DNA of 64,000 nt from Panax quinquefolius (lineage: Eukaryota; Streptophyta; Magnoliopsida; Apiales; Araliaceae): the NCBI GenBank assembly GCA_020205615.1, contig CM035170.1:34100123-34164122 (forward strand), written 5' to 3'. The stretch's first letter is position 1, and each line of letters opens with the position of its first letter. Both the position numbers and the translations under genes were made by a program. Shown here one piece after another: positions 36,854 through 48,777 of the stretch. The notes below the pieces were generated by a model. It worked only from the letters and a program-made list of their open reading frames with translations, made no database searches and had not been told where the DNA came from.

Positions 36854-39526
36854 TCTTTTCTCCCTTATAAGGATTCCGTTCTCGGAATCAAAGGAACCTC
36901 CCTTACCTGGTTTTCACCAAATCTCTTTTCAAAATTTATCGTTGAATATCTCCAACACATTACCTTAATATAGGTTTTATTTCTTACCACTCCAACAATT
37001 CTTTACAATAAGTTCTTGTAAGTTTTATTTCATAACCTTTACTTATACTCAATTATATTTGAGTATTACATATTCTTTGACCCATTCATTATCTTTCTCT
37101 AAGGATCATTATCATGTACTAGATTCTCAAACTCTCGGGACATTACATTCATCCCTCCTTCTAAAAATTCCGTCATCGAAATTTTAACTTACTAATATTC
37201 GTTCATTCCATTTATCAAAATAAATTTTATGTTAATCTTTTATTCATTTAGTGGGTTCTATGACCACTTCCTCCTCTAAGGATCTTTCTAAAAAAATAAT
37301 AATTGCATTATTCACATATTTATCTTCTATGAATTTCACATTTCCCTTCTTTCTGGAATTTCATTTCTTTCTTAAAATTATTATGTTTTGCTTAATTTTC
37401 TTATCCTTTCCACTTTTACCTTTCAAAATAATAAGAATATTCCATAATTGCTCAATAATTGGAAAGTGATATGGATAACAAGAATTTAAAAGATTCCAAT
37501 TTATGCTTAGGGGTCACAAGACCATGAACTCATCTCCAGGTTTAATAGTGCATCACCACTGTAAACCATCTTTAACAGAATGTTTAACAATCACACATCT
37601 GAAAACACTCTCTGTAAGTACTCTAGGTGATCAGTCTATCGTACCCTTACGTCGTGCACAACATATTACATCTTAACATCGTAACGACTGTATGCGTTAC
37701 TTTCAGAACCATTGTCTCTGATAACATGTCCCCTTTTACAGGGTTGTTCACCTCAGCTTCTTAACATTTGAATCCACACCAAAACAATTTAGTTTGGTAT
37801 AGTTTGCAAAGAACGCTTGAATTTTATGAACATCTTTCAATATTCATCTAGCTGAATCAAGTAGCATAGACTTCTAGCAATAACTCAGACATCAATCGAT
37901 ATATATATATATATATATCCATATTATTTTTAACCAACTCAATTAGTATACCTTTCTTAGTTTAAAGAAAACCAAATAAAAACTTTTTATGACGTTATGA
38001 TATCGTACCGTCTTAATAGCACATTGAGGATTCTGTCATTTTGTGACTTCGTCATACTACATCATACCATAATGGGCTGACAATCCGATGATCACATCGA
38101 ACACCAAGTTCAATTGTATTGATGACTCCATCGTTTATTATTTCTACACCATATCAAATGGTGTACACGATTATACAAAATACATTTTGATGATTTAAAA
38201 TCATTTTTATCTAGCCGAAACAATTAACATAGACATAAGAATACCAACACTATTTTAAAAAAAACCCATTGATTCAATCATATGTTCCAACATTTTTCAA
38301 AAACATAGAAATGCAACATCAGCACAAAGTCAATGAATTTCGAACAACTAGCATAGCTAGAAAATTTAGAATATCCAATTTTTTCCTCCATCATCTTAAA
38401 TCCTTATACCACTGCTTCGTTACTTATTCATTCTACTAATCTTTAGCACCAACAATGCTTACCATACCAAAAATTCTTAGATCTTACCTCAAAATTTTTT
38501 TATACCCAGTATAGTTCATCAAACTTACCACACTATGGAAGTTCAGGAACTTACCATAATAATATGAGTTTAAGAATTTATCCTAGTCAGACCATAGGCG
38601 TCCATTCGCTGAGGAGTTCAAAACATACCATATGATTATGAGTCACGAACTTACCATATGCATTAGTTTTAAGAACCGTACCTAATCTTAATATCATCTA
38701 ACCTAATCTTAATAGTCTCTAACTATCAAATATACATATGAGAAAAGAATCACCTTTTCATCACATATACATTGATAGCGCGACACCAACATTCCAATGA
38801 TTATCATTGTGATAAACGGAGTGCAATCACAAAACCCTCGCCCATACAAAGGTTTGTACAACTCAGTCATCACATGAGTCCTCAATTGAAATCCCATTTA
38901 ACTCTATCTTGCTCATAACTTGATCTTTACTCAATACGAATTTTTCGTATCTCATCATTTATAACTCCTTATGAGTTTGCCTCGTACTATTTCATAGTAC
39001 ATTCTTTTATAGCATCAAGCTATAACTATTCACTCATTACAGATCATCTATCATTTAACAACTTAACCAGATCACGTCGTGATCTTATTCTACAATCATC
39101 TTCTTTATGATTCCTTTCTTATTTTATGATCATTTTGGTTTCACGATCCTCATTACTTCTCTTTAAATATGTTGTCTTATGATTGTTTTATCTTAACTTG
39201 TTTCATAAGCATTCTCTGAATATATGATCAATTAAACTCTATTTGAGTTCATTATTATTATTATTTTAATCACATTCATCTTGTAGACATCGTCTATTTA
39301 ATAACACTTAACATCTTATTACTGGAGTTAGGTAACTCTATATTCATATCTTTTAAATACTTCAAGATTCTTCTTTGAATCTTCTCATATAATTTTTTTT
39401 AAAATTTATTTCTTATCACTTCAACTCTATCTGAGTTTATTCTTTTATTATCTTCACCTTCTTTTCTAAGGTTATAGCCTAAGGTACTCCTACCTAAGGT
39501 TTATAACCTACAGCTTTGATACCAAC
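36854..39526 (-). pseudogene. Decayed internal region of family-C element
   Basis: A pol-end signature with purine tract precedes the LTR (about 36,890-36,854 on the - strand). A second, similar one, GAAATTTTTAGAAGGAGGGATGAATGT-like, is at about 37,186-37,143, which hints at two overlapping 3' ends. A protease-like segment, VFDVIIGLSAHYGMM, is near 38,115-38,060. No RT catalytic motif was recognised. Around 37,610-37,730 the sequence resembles part of the family-B LTR (TAGGTGATC, ATGCGTTAC). A short TA run sits at 37,899-37,918. Confidence 0.45.
39511..39524 (-). other. Primer-binding site (tRNA-Met) of family C
   Basis: On the - strand TGGTATCAAAGCTG follows the LTR end GGGGTCGTTACA after a two-base gap. 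Confidence 0.85.
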
Positions 39527-41882
39527 TGTAACGACCCCAAAATTTATACAATTCAACTATCGACTTCGATCGTTAATAATACGCCTAACTTCTGATTTTA
39601 CATCATTATTCGATGTTAAACTTAATAAAATGCGGAATAATTAAACCTTTTATGTCTTCTTACTTTAATTCCCCGAATCAAAACCTTTATCATTTACACA
39701 TCTCTGAATCAATTTTATTTTATAATTCTCTTCATCACAGTTATTATATAAAATTTTACATTTCAATCCGATAACCTTTACATATCAGATAACTCAAACT
39801 TGACAGTTTATCATTACATAATTATTGTGATTTATCAAGTACATTTATCAAAACCTTTATCTTTACCTACCTTTGAACCATACTTAGTTCATTACTCACT
39901 TTATCAGAGTTAATAGATAAAACTTACATCTAAGTTCAATACCCTTTATACAACGGACAAAACTTAAACTTTATAATTCAACATCTATTAAACATCATAC
40001 ATTATCCGGAACCTTAAACATGGTTCAAATAATAACAACTTAGCCAAAGCATATAAATCTTCATGCATTACATCTGATTCATGTCTTTCAAGTAACACAT
40101 AGCGTTACCTTGAATCCTTAACCTGCAAAAGTGGTTATTTACAAGGTTGAGCTCGACAGCCTAGCAAAATCTAACAGTTTTCATGCATCACGTAGCACAT
40201 AATAACATGCTCAACATATATCTCATAAACATTGGACTAACATAACATACATGCTGCAGTTCATATAACAAGTATAAAGATTGAGTTCCTTACTCAATCA
40301 ACATTTGTTACTCAATCAACGTAGTCATAAATTGACTTTAACGTTTCATACTTTCAACATATATAACACATCATGCTCTTCACAATAAAGATTTAAAACA
40401 TTTCATCATCAAGTTCACATAGCAAATAGGAACTGAAAGACTTGCCTTGATTGTTGTTTACCAATAATAGTTTAACAGCTATCTGCACTTCACGTGCCCT
40501 ACACAATTATATAGTCATGCACATCAACTATTAGTCACATAGAAATGCATATTAGTTATAATGTAAACTTTACTCTATATCTCATAACCCTTTCTATTAT
40601 CAATACACAATGATTAATTTGATTGTGTTAACTTTCGACTTACATCTCACTATATTTCATACTCGAAGTTCGTTCAAGTGTTTAAGTTTTGCTAGTAATC
40701 ATTATTGGTTTATATTAACCCCTTTCATATCTTATAAAATTCATTTCATTTGAATTAAAATATTTTTTTTACGTTCATTAACACTTGTCACGACGTTTTG
40801 ACGTTCATTCGTTACACGCCCAATTTGTCTCTCATGTGTAGGCTTATAAAACTTATCTAATACATCATTTATTAATGTTAAACATCATTATATTTACTAA
40901 CATTCATATTTTATAACTTAGAACAACATCTTTTATCGTCAGAAGTACTACACTTGCATACGTGCATGCCCGACGCCATTCGATTGCCTCCGAAAACACA
41001 ACAGTCCCAAAGATGACCATTTTTACCCCTTATAATGACCTCAAATTGAACAACTTAAAACGTAAAAGTTGTAGATCTATTTGTCCTCATTCCAGATCAT
41101 CTTGAATAATCTCAATCGGAGTTCGTATGAAAACATTATGGCCGTTTTACCAAAATAGGTCAAAATAGTCACACTTAACACACTTTGGGCGCGGCGGCGC
41201 CCATTTCCTTCACACTCCAGCTAGCAGCGCCCAGAGGTGAGCCCGCTCTCTTGGGCAGAACACCCGCGCTTGGCTCAGCCCAGATTACAGTTTTTACGAT
41301 GTTTTTACTTCAAATCTTCATAACTTCTTCATTTTAAGTCGGAATTAGTTGATTTTTGACTCTATGAACTCGTGAAATACTGAACTACTCATCTACAGAA
41401 TAATTTTAACATTTCAAAAACTTTAACAAATCAATTTAAGGGTTCCAATTCAGTATTCATGCTATATTTTTATGTATTAAACATATTTAGAAAATTCAAT
41501 CACTACGAATTCGTTTTTTAACCAAATTGATTCATTCAACTTGCGTTATTTTTGTTTCTTATCATATTAACACAATCCATCACCAATTTTATAATTATAA
41601 CATAAACTCCTAACCAATTTTAGTCTCAAAACAGACCCAAAATACATATATTAAACAAAACTCATACTCTTTATCCTTAACATGATTTTCATGAATTTAA
41701 CAACTCTAAAATCGTTTATAGATGACATACCACAGATTTTACACACCTATAAACAAATATATCCTTATCCTTCATCAAGCCAACCTAATTTTTATAAAAA
41801 CCTAATATTTGAGGCAAACAAGAGTAGAGAGTTTTAAGGTTGGATTAATACCTTTTGATTCATTCTTAACCCAATTAGATGA
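39527..41882 (-). mobile_element. Family-C 5' LTR, 5'-truncated
   Basis: On the - strand it ends GGGGTCGTTACA at 39,527. The match to the sister LTR runs from about 40,870 to 41,882 and stops exactly where CACTACTAG of the next element begins. Confidence 0.78.
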
Positions 41883-42562
41883 CACTACTAGAAAATCAAT
41901 CTATAGTGACGAGATTTAGCGATGGTCGTGGCGGAACCGTCACAATATATGTATATAGCGACGGTCACAGTCTGACCGTCGGTATATGCCTCTGAAGGTA
42001 GTCTATTTCGAGGGTCACAATTTGGCCGTCGGTATAGGATTTTTTTGGGATTTTAACGAGGGTCATAAGGGAGGCATAAATAATAACGAGGGTTACAAGG
42101 GGGGAATTTTATCAGTCATAAATTTCTCCTGTTCTTTCCCCCAAATCAACATCTCAATCAGTCGATTAACATCTCAATCACTCGATCAACATCTTCAACA
42201 TTCTCAATCCATCTCAGTCACTCTACATCTCGTGTCCGCCGGACTTCGTCTCACTCCATCTCTCTATCCGGCTTGAAAGGATCATATTGACTAGCTGTTT
42301 GAGCAAGTATACTTTCATTATTTAGGTTTTCAATTTTATTTACCCCTTAGTTGTTATGATTTCCTCTATTTCTCTCCTCCCTCTAACAAGCCCTAAATTT
42401 ACTAATTTTGGGACACCCTTCTGTGGGGTGTTTTGTGAGCCATTGTGGTTCAGGTTCAATGTTATATTCATATGACATTAGTAGCATCTACCAATTAAAT
42501 TTGATGGGAAGCAACTGATGCTGCAAATTTTTGCATAAGTAACTAGTTTGTAAAAGTAGTAG

Positions 42563-42608
<46 letters not shown>

Positions 42609-43745
42609 GTCATTTTTGTGGTTAAATGACCTTTGTTGTCATCCTATAAGATTAAGTACTTTATGCTGAATTTCTAAATAAGAAATACTCTGAAGTATGA
42701 GTTTTTTTCGGATATGCATATCAATTTGACGGAGTGATCCCATATTCTTTTCTGTAGCGGGTTCTACTCTTGACCTTTCTGTCCTTTTTAAATGCTTTTG
42801 CAAGTTAAAATAATGACATGTTGTGGAATGGGTATAATATTATTGGCAAAATGATGTGTTGCAATATGGTTTCAAAGGTCCTTGAAATATAGTTGTATCA
42901 TTCTTAGTAGTCTTGTTGGTGTTCAAGCTTTGTGTTCCCTTGGCCAAACTTGTAGCCGCTGGTACTTGTCACTGGGCAATATCGTTGAATCCTCAATTAC
43001 TAGCCCGACCCCTAGTTGTTCCCGCCTTGTAGAGAAGCTAACTGTTGCACTAGGATTTTTTAATGTTTTGATTTATAAAGTAGTAGAGATGTGCATAACA
43101 ACATATTATACATCATTTTAGCGGTAGATTATCTCGCATTAAATGACTTTGTTTGTTGTAAAACTGTTATTTAATAGTAGTAGTTGAACTACCCACTTTA
43201 AAGGTATGAGGAACACTCAAATAGCTAGCATGGCCTAACAAATTATACAAGTAACAAATCAAGCAACATCAAAGTCATCTAGTAGTTGGTAAAAAATTAT
43301 ATAAGTAACCAAATTTCTCGTAAGGTTTCTAAGGATTCTTGGCTTGCGGGGTGATTAATTAAAATTAGGAAGTTCTGCTTTTATAGAGGGCTAAATTCCG
43401 ATTCTATATACGATATATGAAAGTGGGTGAAAAGGGTCGAGTAACAAAATCTTGTACTTGTTTTAGTTGTATGCTTGATTGCCCTAAAAAACCTTGCTAT
43501 TTTAACAAGCCCTAAATCTTAACAAGCCCTAAGTTTTGTAGAGAACATGTGTCTCTGCTCGTGGTGGTACTATTTTATGGGGTCTATATAAAAGTAAATC
43601 TAACACCAAATGTTAGTTTGAAATCTATAGCTTGCTAGTGATTTTGTACTTGTTTTAGTATATTTCTCTCTATTATCTTTAATCAACCTAGGTGGTGGGA
43701 AGGGGACTTGGCATAAATCTTACATACACCTTTTTTGTTTTCTTT
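41883..43745 (+). mobile_element. One end of a CACTA (En/Spm) transposon
   Basis: It starts CACTACTAGAAAATC at 41,883, directly at the point where the family-C LTR is interrupted. Subterminal repeats follow: GCGATGGTCGTGGC, GCGACGGTCACAG, GACCGTCGGTAT, GGCCGTCGGTAT and CGAGGGTCA within the first 200 bp. No matching TAGTG end was found to the right, and the sequence joins a gypsy integrase fragment near 43,750. From about 42,300 on it is non-coding, with a (TA)n run at 42,563-42,605. A transposase was not recognised. The right boundary is approximate. Confidence 0.7.
42563..42605. repeat. (TA)n microsatellite
   Basis: An uninterrupted run of about 21 TA dinucleotides. Confidence 0.95.
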
Positions 43746-43751
43746 GAGTGA

Positions 43752-44682
43752 ACTGGGATTGCATGATATGCCAGTATCCATAGTTTCAGATCGTTACCCA
43801 AGATTTACTTCACGAATTTGGGTTAGTTTACAGAAAGTTATGGGCACAGATTTATAATTTTGTTCGACATATCATCCTTAAACGAGCAGGCAATCGAAAA
43901 GGACTATTCAAACTCTTGAAGATCTATTAAGACATTGTGTTCTAGACTTGAAGGGGAGTTGGGATAAGTACTTACCATTGGTGAAATTCTCCTATAACAA
44001 CAGTTATCAGGCAAGTATAGGTGTGGCTCCATTCAAATCATTGTATGGACGAAAGTATCGCTCTCCAGTATGTTGGGATGAGGTGGATGAAGGAACATTG
44101 TTGGGATCAGAGTTGGTACGTATGACTACAGAGAAGATCCAAGTGATCCGATAACGTACACAAATGGCACAAGATCGACAAAAGAGTTTTGCGGATCTTC
44201 ATCGAAAGGACGTGTAATTTATTATTGGGGATCATGTATTGTTACGTGTTGCTCCATGGAAGGGAGTTGCAAGATTCGGTAAGAGAAGAAAGCCCAATCC
44301 ACGATATGTTGGTCCAGTTGAGATTATTGATCGAGTAGGAAATGTGGCCTATAGACTCGCATTACCTCCAAGAATGTCTCGTGTTCATAATGTTTTTCAC
44401 ATATCCGTGCTTCGTAAATATATGAAAGACCCAAACCACATTATTGAGTTAGAACCGGATGAGATAACCGAAGATTTAACGTACGAGGAGGTACTTGTCA
44501 AGATCTTGGATAGGAAGGAGCATGTCCTACGCACAAAGGTTATACCACAAGTCAAAGTTTTGTGGAGGAACCATGCTATTAAGGAAATGACCTGGGAGTT
44601 GGAATCGGAAATGAAAGCGAGGTATCCTCACCATTTCAAAACACCAGGTACGTACGTTAATTTCGAGGACAAAATTTCATAA
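43752..44682 (+). pseudogene. Gypsy integrase C-terminal fragment (copy 1)
   Basis: It starts inside the integrase core (IVSDRYPRFTSRIWVSLQK) and continues RTIQTLEDLLRHCVLD, then a GDHVLLR motif and RVHNVFHISVLRKY. It ends with DRKEHVLRTKVIPQVKVLW, NHAIKEMTWELESEMK and a stop at 44,680-44,682. The purine tract AAGGAGGGGAGG follows immediately, then the LTR at 44,694. Stops occur near 43,850, at 44,152-44,154 and near 44,215. The upstream two thirds of pol is missing, replaced by CACTA sequence. The C-terminal fold resembles that of chromovirus-type gypsy integrases. Confidence 0.88.
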
Positions 44683-44693
44683 GGAGGGGAGGT

Positions 44694-47196
44694 TGTAAGA
44701 CCCCAACTTTTATAAATAAAATTAAATTTTCTCTATTCATTATTTTGAAATAGTAAGGGGTTGATTTGATTAATGTATTTAGTTATGGTTAAAATGCGCA
44801 AATATTTTAAATAAGCAAGTGGTTATAAAATATTCATTGTTGTTGGGGAATATTCGTTTAGTCGTGGAATATTCTTGTTGTTGTCAGAGAATATTCGTAC
44901 GATGGCGCTGCCATTTGTGGGCCCCATAACAGAAAACTATCGGATGAAGAAAACGACAAGTTTGAGTTTTTTATAAATAATCTGGCGTAGTTATTCAAGT
45001 TAACCTTTGTTGGAATACCCGGTGGTTAAAAGTACGATGTCTGGCGTGGTCGCGCGATAGCACGGTATTGCACAATATTTTTTTGGATTATTGATTCTTA
45101 CGTAAGAAGTCACTACTCAATAATTATTATAGTAATTACTGTTCAATATTTTATTTTATTGATTCAATAATTGCTACGTTGATATTTTATATTATTGTTC
45201 TTTCAATAATTGTCACTGCACAATATTTCTCATTATCAGATCAATAATTTATATTATTCGAATAATATTATTAGATATCATTATTGGTAATGTCTAAAGA
45301 AGTCTGTCTGGGAAAGGGGTTTGGTCACTTAATTGCGCGCCAGTAAGGAGAAATCCTTATCAGAAAGCCCATCTTTCCTGGGAACGACCTGATTGTCATT
45401 ATTGTGATTCTGTAATATTATTTGTGAATAATTAATTATTGATTTATATGATAAGAAAATATTTATTTTATGTGGATATAAATGAAAGAATTAATGCTGA
45501 GGTGTTTTATCAGTATTTTGTCGGAATGGAGGTATTAAAATCATCCCTATGTGAATTTCGATCATTTTCTGTTTGGAATTTGGAAAAACTTTCTTGTACA
45601 AAGTTGTAGAGAATTAAATTTTATATAGAATGGACATAAGGTTCATATTTTTTTGATAAAAGACTATTTATTATGAATTTTTGAAGTTTTAGAAATAAAT
45701 ATTTTTATTAAAAACATGGATGGGCCCCACTTTTGTTTTTTTTATGGAAAATTACTAAAATTTTAAAGTGTGGTGTGCGTGAATAGCAAAGGGTAGAAGC
45801 CACCGGTAGCAGGTTAGTCTACATTGGTGTTCTGGTATTTTCCTATAAATAGGGTGCTTAGTTAAAAATGAAAATCACACCAAAATCAGAAGTTTCTTTC
45901 TCTATAATATGGAGCATATTTTTGTAAGTATTTAGATACTTTGAGAGTTGATAAGTAGTGCAAGTTTTCTTCAATATTATATCCGATATTTCAGTCAGAA
46001 GTACTTGTCTTTTGAGGTAAGGGTATTATTTTCTTCGTAAATAATGTTATTTCTTTTAATATCATTATACCAAAATATTGGTATGAATTTTATTATGAAA
46101 TTTTTACCTTTTCATGTCGAGGTTACTATTCATGTATACGACACTATTCACGTATACGACACTATTCACGAATACAGTACTATTCACAAAGTATGATTTT
46201 TCTTATGAAATTGTTACCTTTTGTGTCGGGGTTACTATTCACGTATACGACACTATTCACAGAAAAATTAAATTTTCTTTTCTTTGTCCAAGTTATCTAT
46301 TATGGTTACTATCTTTGATTGTATCCATATTTTGATCTTTATTCTTGAATTTTGCTCTACAATTGATTATTATGGAGTATTTTTGAACTTGGATAAACCA
46401 AAGTACAAATCCCAAATATTTGTCCTTTAATCTCACTAGATTCGTTTCTTAAAAATATTTTTCATCATCCTCAGTCCTAAATGATGATATAACTGAATAT
46501 CTTTGGTCTGTAGTGTAAAGGTGAATTATTACCTGATGAATATATTTGGCCCGTGGTGCAATGATGGACAGGTGTTGAGATGAATATGACTAACTGGTGA
46601 TACGAATGAATATCTTTGGCCCGTAGTGCAAAGATGAATATTTGATTCAGGATGTATATTGATTGATGTTACATGGATAAAATATTGATGATGGAATTTT
46701 AGATCATAGAAGATAGTAAACTTCATTCTCTACTTAACTCTTCTAATGAACTGTTATTTCCGCTGCGAATATTGATCTAAAACTTGTTGTCCATTATATT
46801 TTATCTGATTTATTGAAGGCTAACGATAATTTGTTCTACATTATCTTAGTCATAGTATTCTTTACTGGGCTAGTTGAGCTCACCCTTTTCCTTTTTGTTC
46901 CATTTTTCTTCTCAAGAGGCGAGAATATATCGGGAACTAGTCGGGGTGTGGAGTGATGTTTCAGGGCAGTTGTTTTAGCAGTTCTCACTATTTTGTAAAA
47001 TAGTGTATCAATAATTGTAACGAGGACTTGTTTGAGTTTGGATATTGTCTAGAAGATAATATTTGTATTTAAACTAATAGTATATGTGTTGTCGTATTTT
47101 GCACGACAATTGTAATAATGAAGTTGTAGTTATTTTCTGTACCATGTATTTGGCGACTCAGAATTGGTTGTGTGGACCTATTTTGGGGGCGTCACA
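44694..47196 (+). mobile_element. Family-A LTR, full length
   Basis: It runs from TGTAAGACCCCAAC to TTTTGGGGGCGTCACA (2,503 bp). A TATAAATA box is at 45,844-45,851, a GAGGTAAGGGTATTATT donor-like site near 46,014, ACTATTCACG/TATACGAC tandem repeats at about 46,127-46,262, stem-loops at 46,490-46,640 and GGGCTAGTTGAGCTCACCC near 46,866. It lies between two partial pol copies and serves as right LTR of one and left LTR of the next. Confidence 0.88.
46490..46640 (+). repeat. Stem-loop array of family-A LTR
   Basis: Three units of about 60 bp have the core TATCTTTGG + CCCGTAGTGC + AAAGATGA. The best hairpin is 46,612-46,635 (ATCTTTG with CAAAGAT). Confidence 0.7.
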
Positions 47197-48767
47197 TTGT
47201 TAACATAAAGACCCATTTTGTATGACTTATAAAGGATGGAGATAGAGTTAAAGGCTCTAAGTACCCACGTGATGATATTAAATATATGAGTAGAACCGAC
47301 TTTAATCGATTAAGTTAAAGCTGTTAAAGCCATAGACCCAGAGCTGATGCGTATAAAGAAGAAAGTACAAGAAGGTGTTATTCCAGAAGCAAGAATCGAT
47401 GAAGAAGGAATACTTCGAGTCAACTTTAGACTTTGCATTCCTAACAATTCTGACTTGAAGCATAGAATCATGATGGAGGCACATAACACACCGTTTGCAA
47501 TCCATCTTGGGAGTACCAAAATGTATCATGATCTTCGACATACATTTGGTGGAGAAATATGAAGAGAGAGATCCGGAGTTTATCTCGAGGTGTTTAACTT
47601 GTCAACGTGTAAAGGCGGAGCATCAAGTGCCAAAGGGTCCATTGCAACCACTTGAGATTCCAAAATGGAAGTGGGAACACATTACCATGGATTTTGTTAC
47701 GGGTCTTCCCAAGGTTTCTCAAGGCATAGATGCGATTTAGGTTATTGTTGATAGATTAACCAAGTCTGCTCATTTCTTGCCAATACGGAAGACTTATTCC
47801 CTTGAACGTCTTGCTCGTATTTACGTGAATGAGATTGTGAGATTGCATGGCATGACAATATCCATAGTTTTGGATCGTGACCCAAGATTCACTTCACGAT
47901 TTTGGGTTAGTTTACAGAAAGCTATGGGCACAGATTTACGATTCAGTTCGGCATATCATCCTCATACGGATGGGCAATCGGAAAGGACTATTCAAACTCT
48001 TGAAGATTTATTGAGACTTTGTGTTCTAGACTTCAAGGGGAGTTGGGATATGTACTTACCATCGGTGGAATTCTCTTACAAAAATAGTTATCAGGCAAGT
48101 ACAGGTGTGGCTCCATTCGAAGCATTGTATAGACGAAAGTGTCACTCTCCAGTATGTTGGGATGAGGTGGGTGAAGCAATATTGTTGGGACTCGAGTTGG
48201 TACGTATGACTACAGAGAAGATCCAAATGATCCGATAACGTATACAAATGGCACATGATCGACAAAAGTGTTATGCGGATCTTCATCGAAAAGACGTGAA
48301 ATTTAATATTGGGGATCATGTATTGTTACGTGCTGCTCCATGGAAGGGAGTTACAAGATTCGGGAAGAGAGGAAAGCTCAATCCATGATATATTGGTCCA
48401 TTTGAGATTCTTGACCGAGTAGGAAATGTGGCCTATTAACTCGCATTACCTCCAAGCATGTCTCGTGTTCATAATATTTTTCACATATCTGTGCTTTGTA
48501 AATATGTGAAAGACCCAAACCACATTATTGAGTTAGAACCAGACGAGATAACTGAAGATTTAACGTACGAGGAGGCACCTATCAAGATCTTAGATAGGAA
48601 GGAGCATGTCCTACGCACAAAGGTTATACCACAAGTCAAAGTTTTGTGGATGAATCATGCTATTGAGGAAATGACCTGGGAGTTGGAATCGGAAATGAAA
48701 GCGACGTATCCTCACCTTTTCAAAACACCAGGTACGTACGTCAATTTCGAGGATGAAATTTCATAAA
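47197..48767 (+). pseudogene. Gypsy RNase H end and integrase (copy 2)
   Basis: It begins just before the integrase zinc-binding domain: ELMRIKKKVQEG, then histidines in [20 protein letters not shown] and cysteines in [11 protein letters not shown]. The core follows with the first aspartate in MDFVTGLP, the second in VLDRDPRF and the glutamate in HTDGQSERTIQ, so the DDE triad is preserved. The C-terminal part ends EMTWELESEMK...FEDEIS before the purine tract at 48,764-48,776. A frame change near 47,550, a TAG at 47,738-47,740 and a TAA at 48,236-48,238 break it. Gag, protease and RT are absent, and no primer-binding site follows the LTR at 47,196. Confidence 0.9.
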
Positions 48768-48777
48768 GAGGGGAGGT

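Larger units (their letters stand above)
34880..41882 (-). mobile_element. Degraded gypsy element, family C
   Basis: On the - strand it reads: 5' LTR (41,882-39,527, start lost), tRNA-Met primer site (39,524-39,511), a 2.7-kb decayed internal region, and 3' LTR (36,853-34,880, end lost). The LTRs overlap over about 1 kb (34,880-35,870 with 40,870-41,882), with close similarity. Each lacks the part the other keeps, so both outer ends are truncated. Confidence 0.78.

Noticed and set aside
42882..43121. 79-codon open frame inside the CACTA-side sequence
   Set aside because: No recognisable domain, an AT-rich context and no supporting splice or start signals.
46114..46335. Open frame over the ACTATTCACG repeats as a repeat protein
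   Set aside because: The frame stays open only because the tandem unit lacks stops. It lies within an LTR and is not kept in the other copies.
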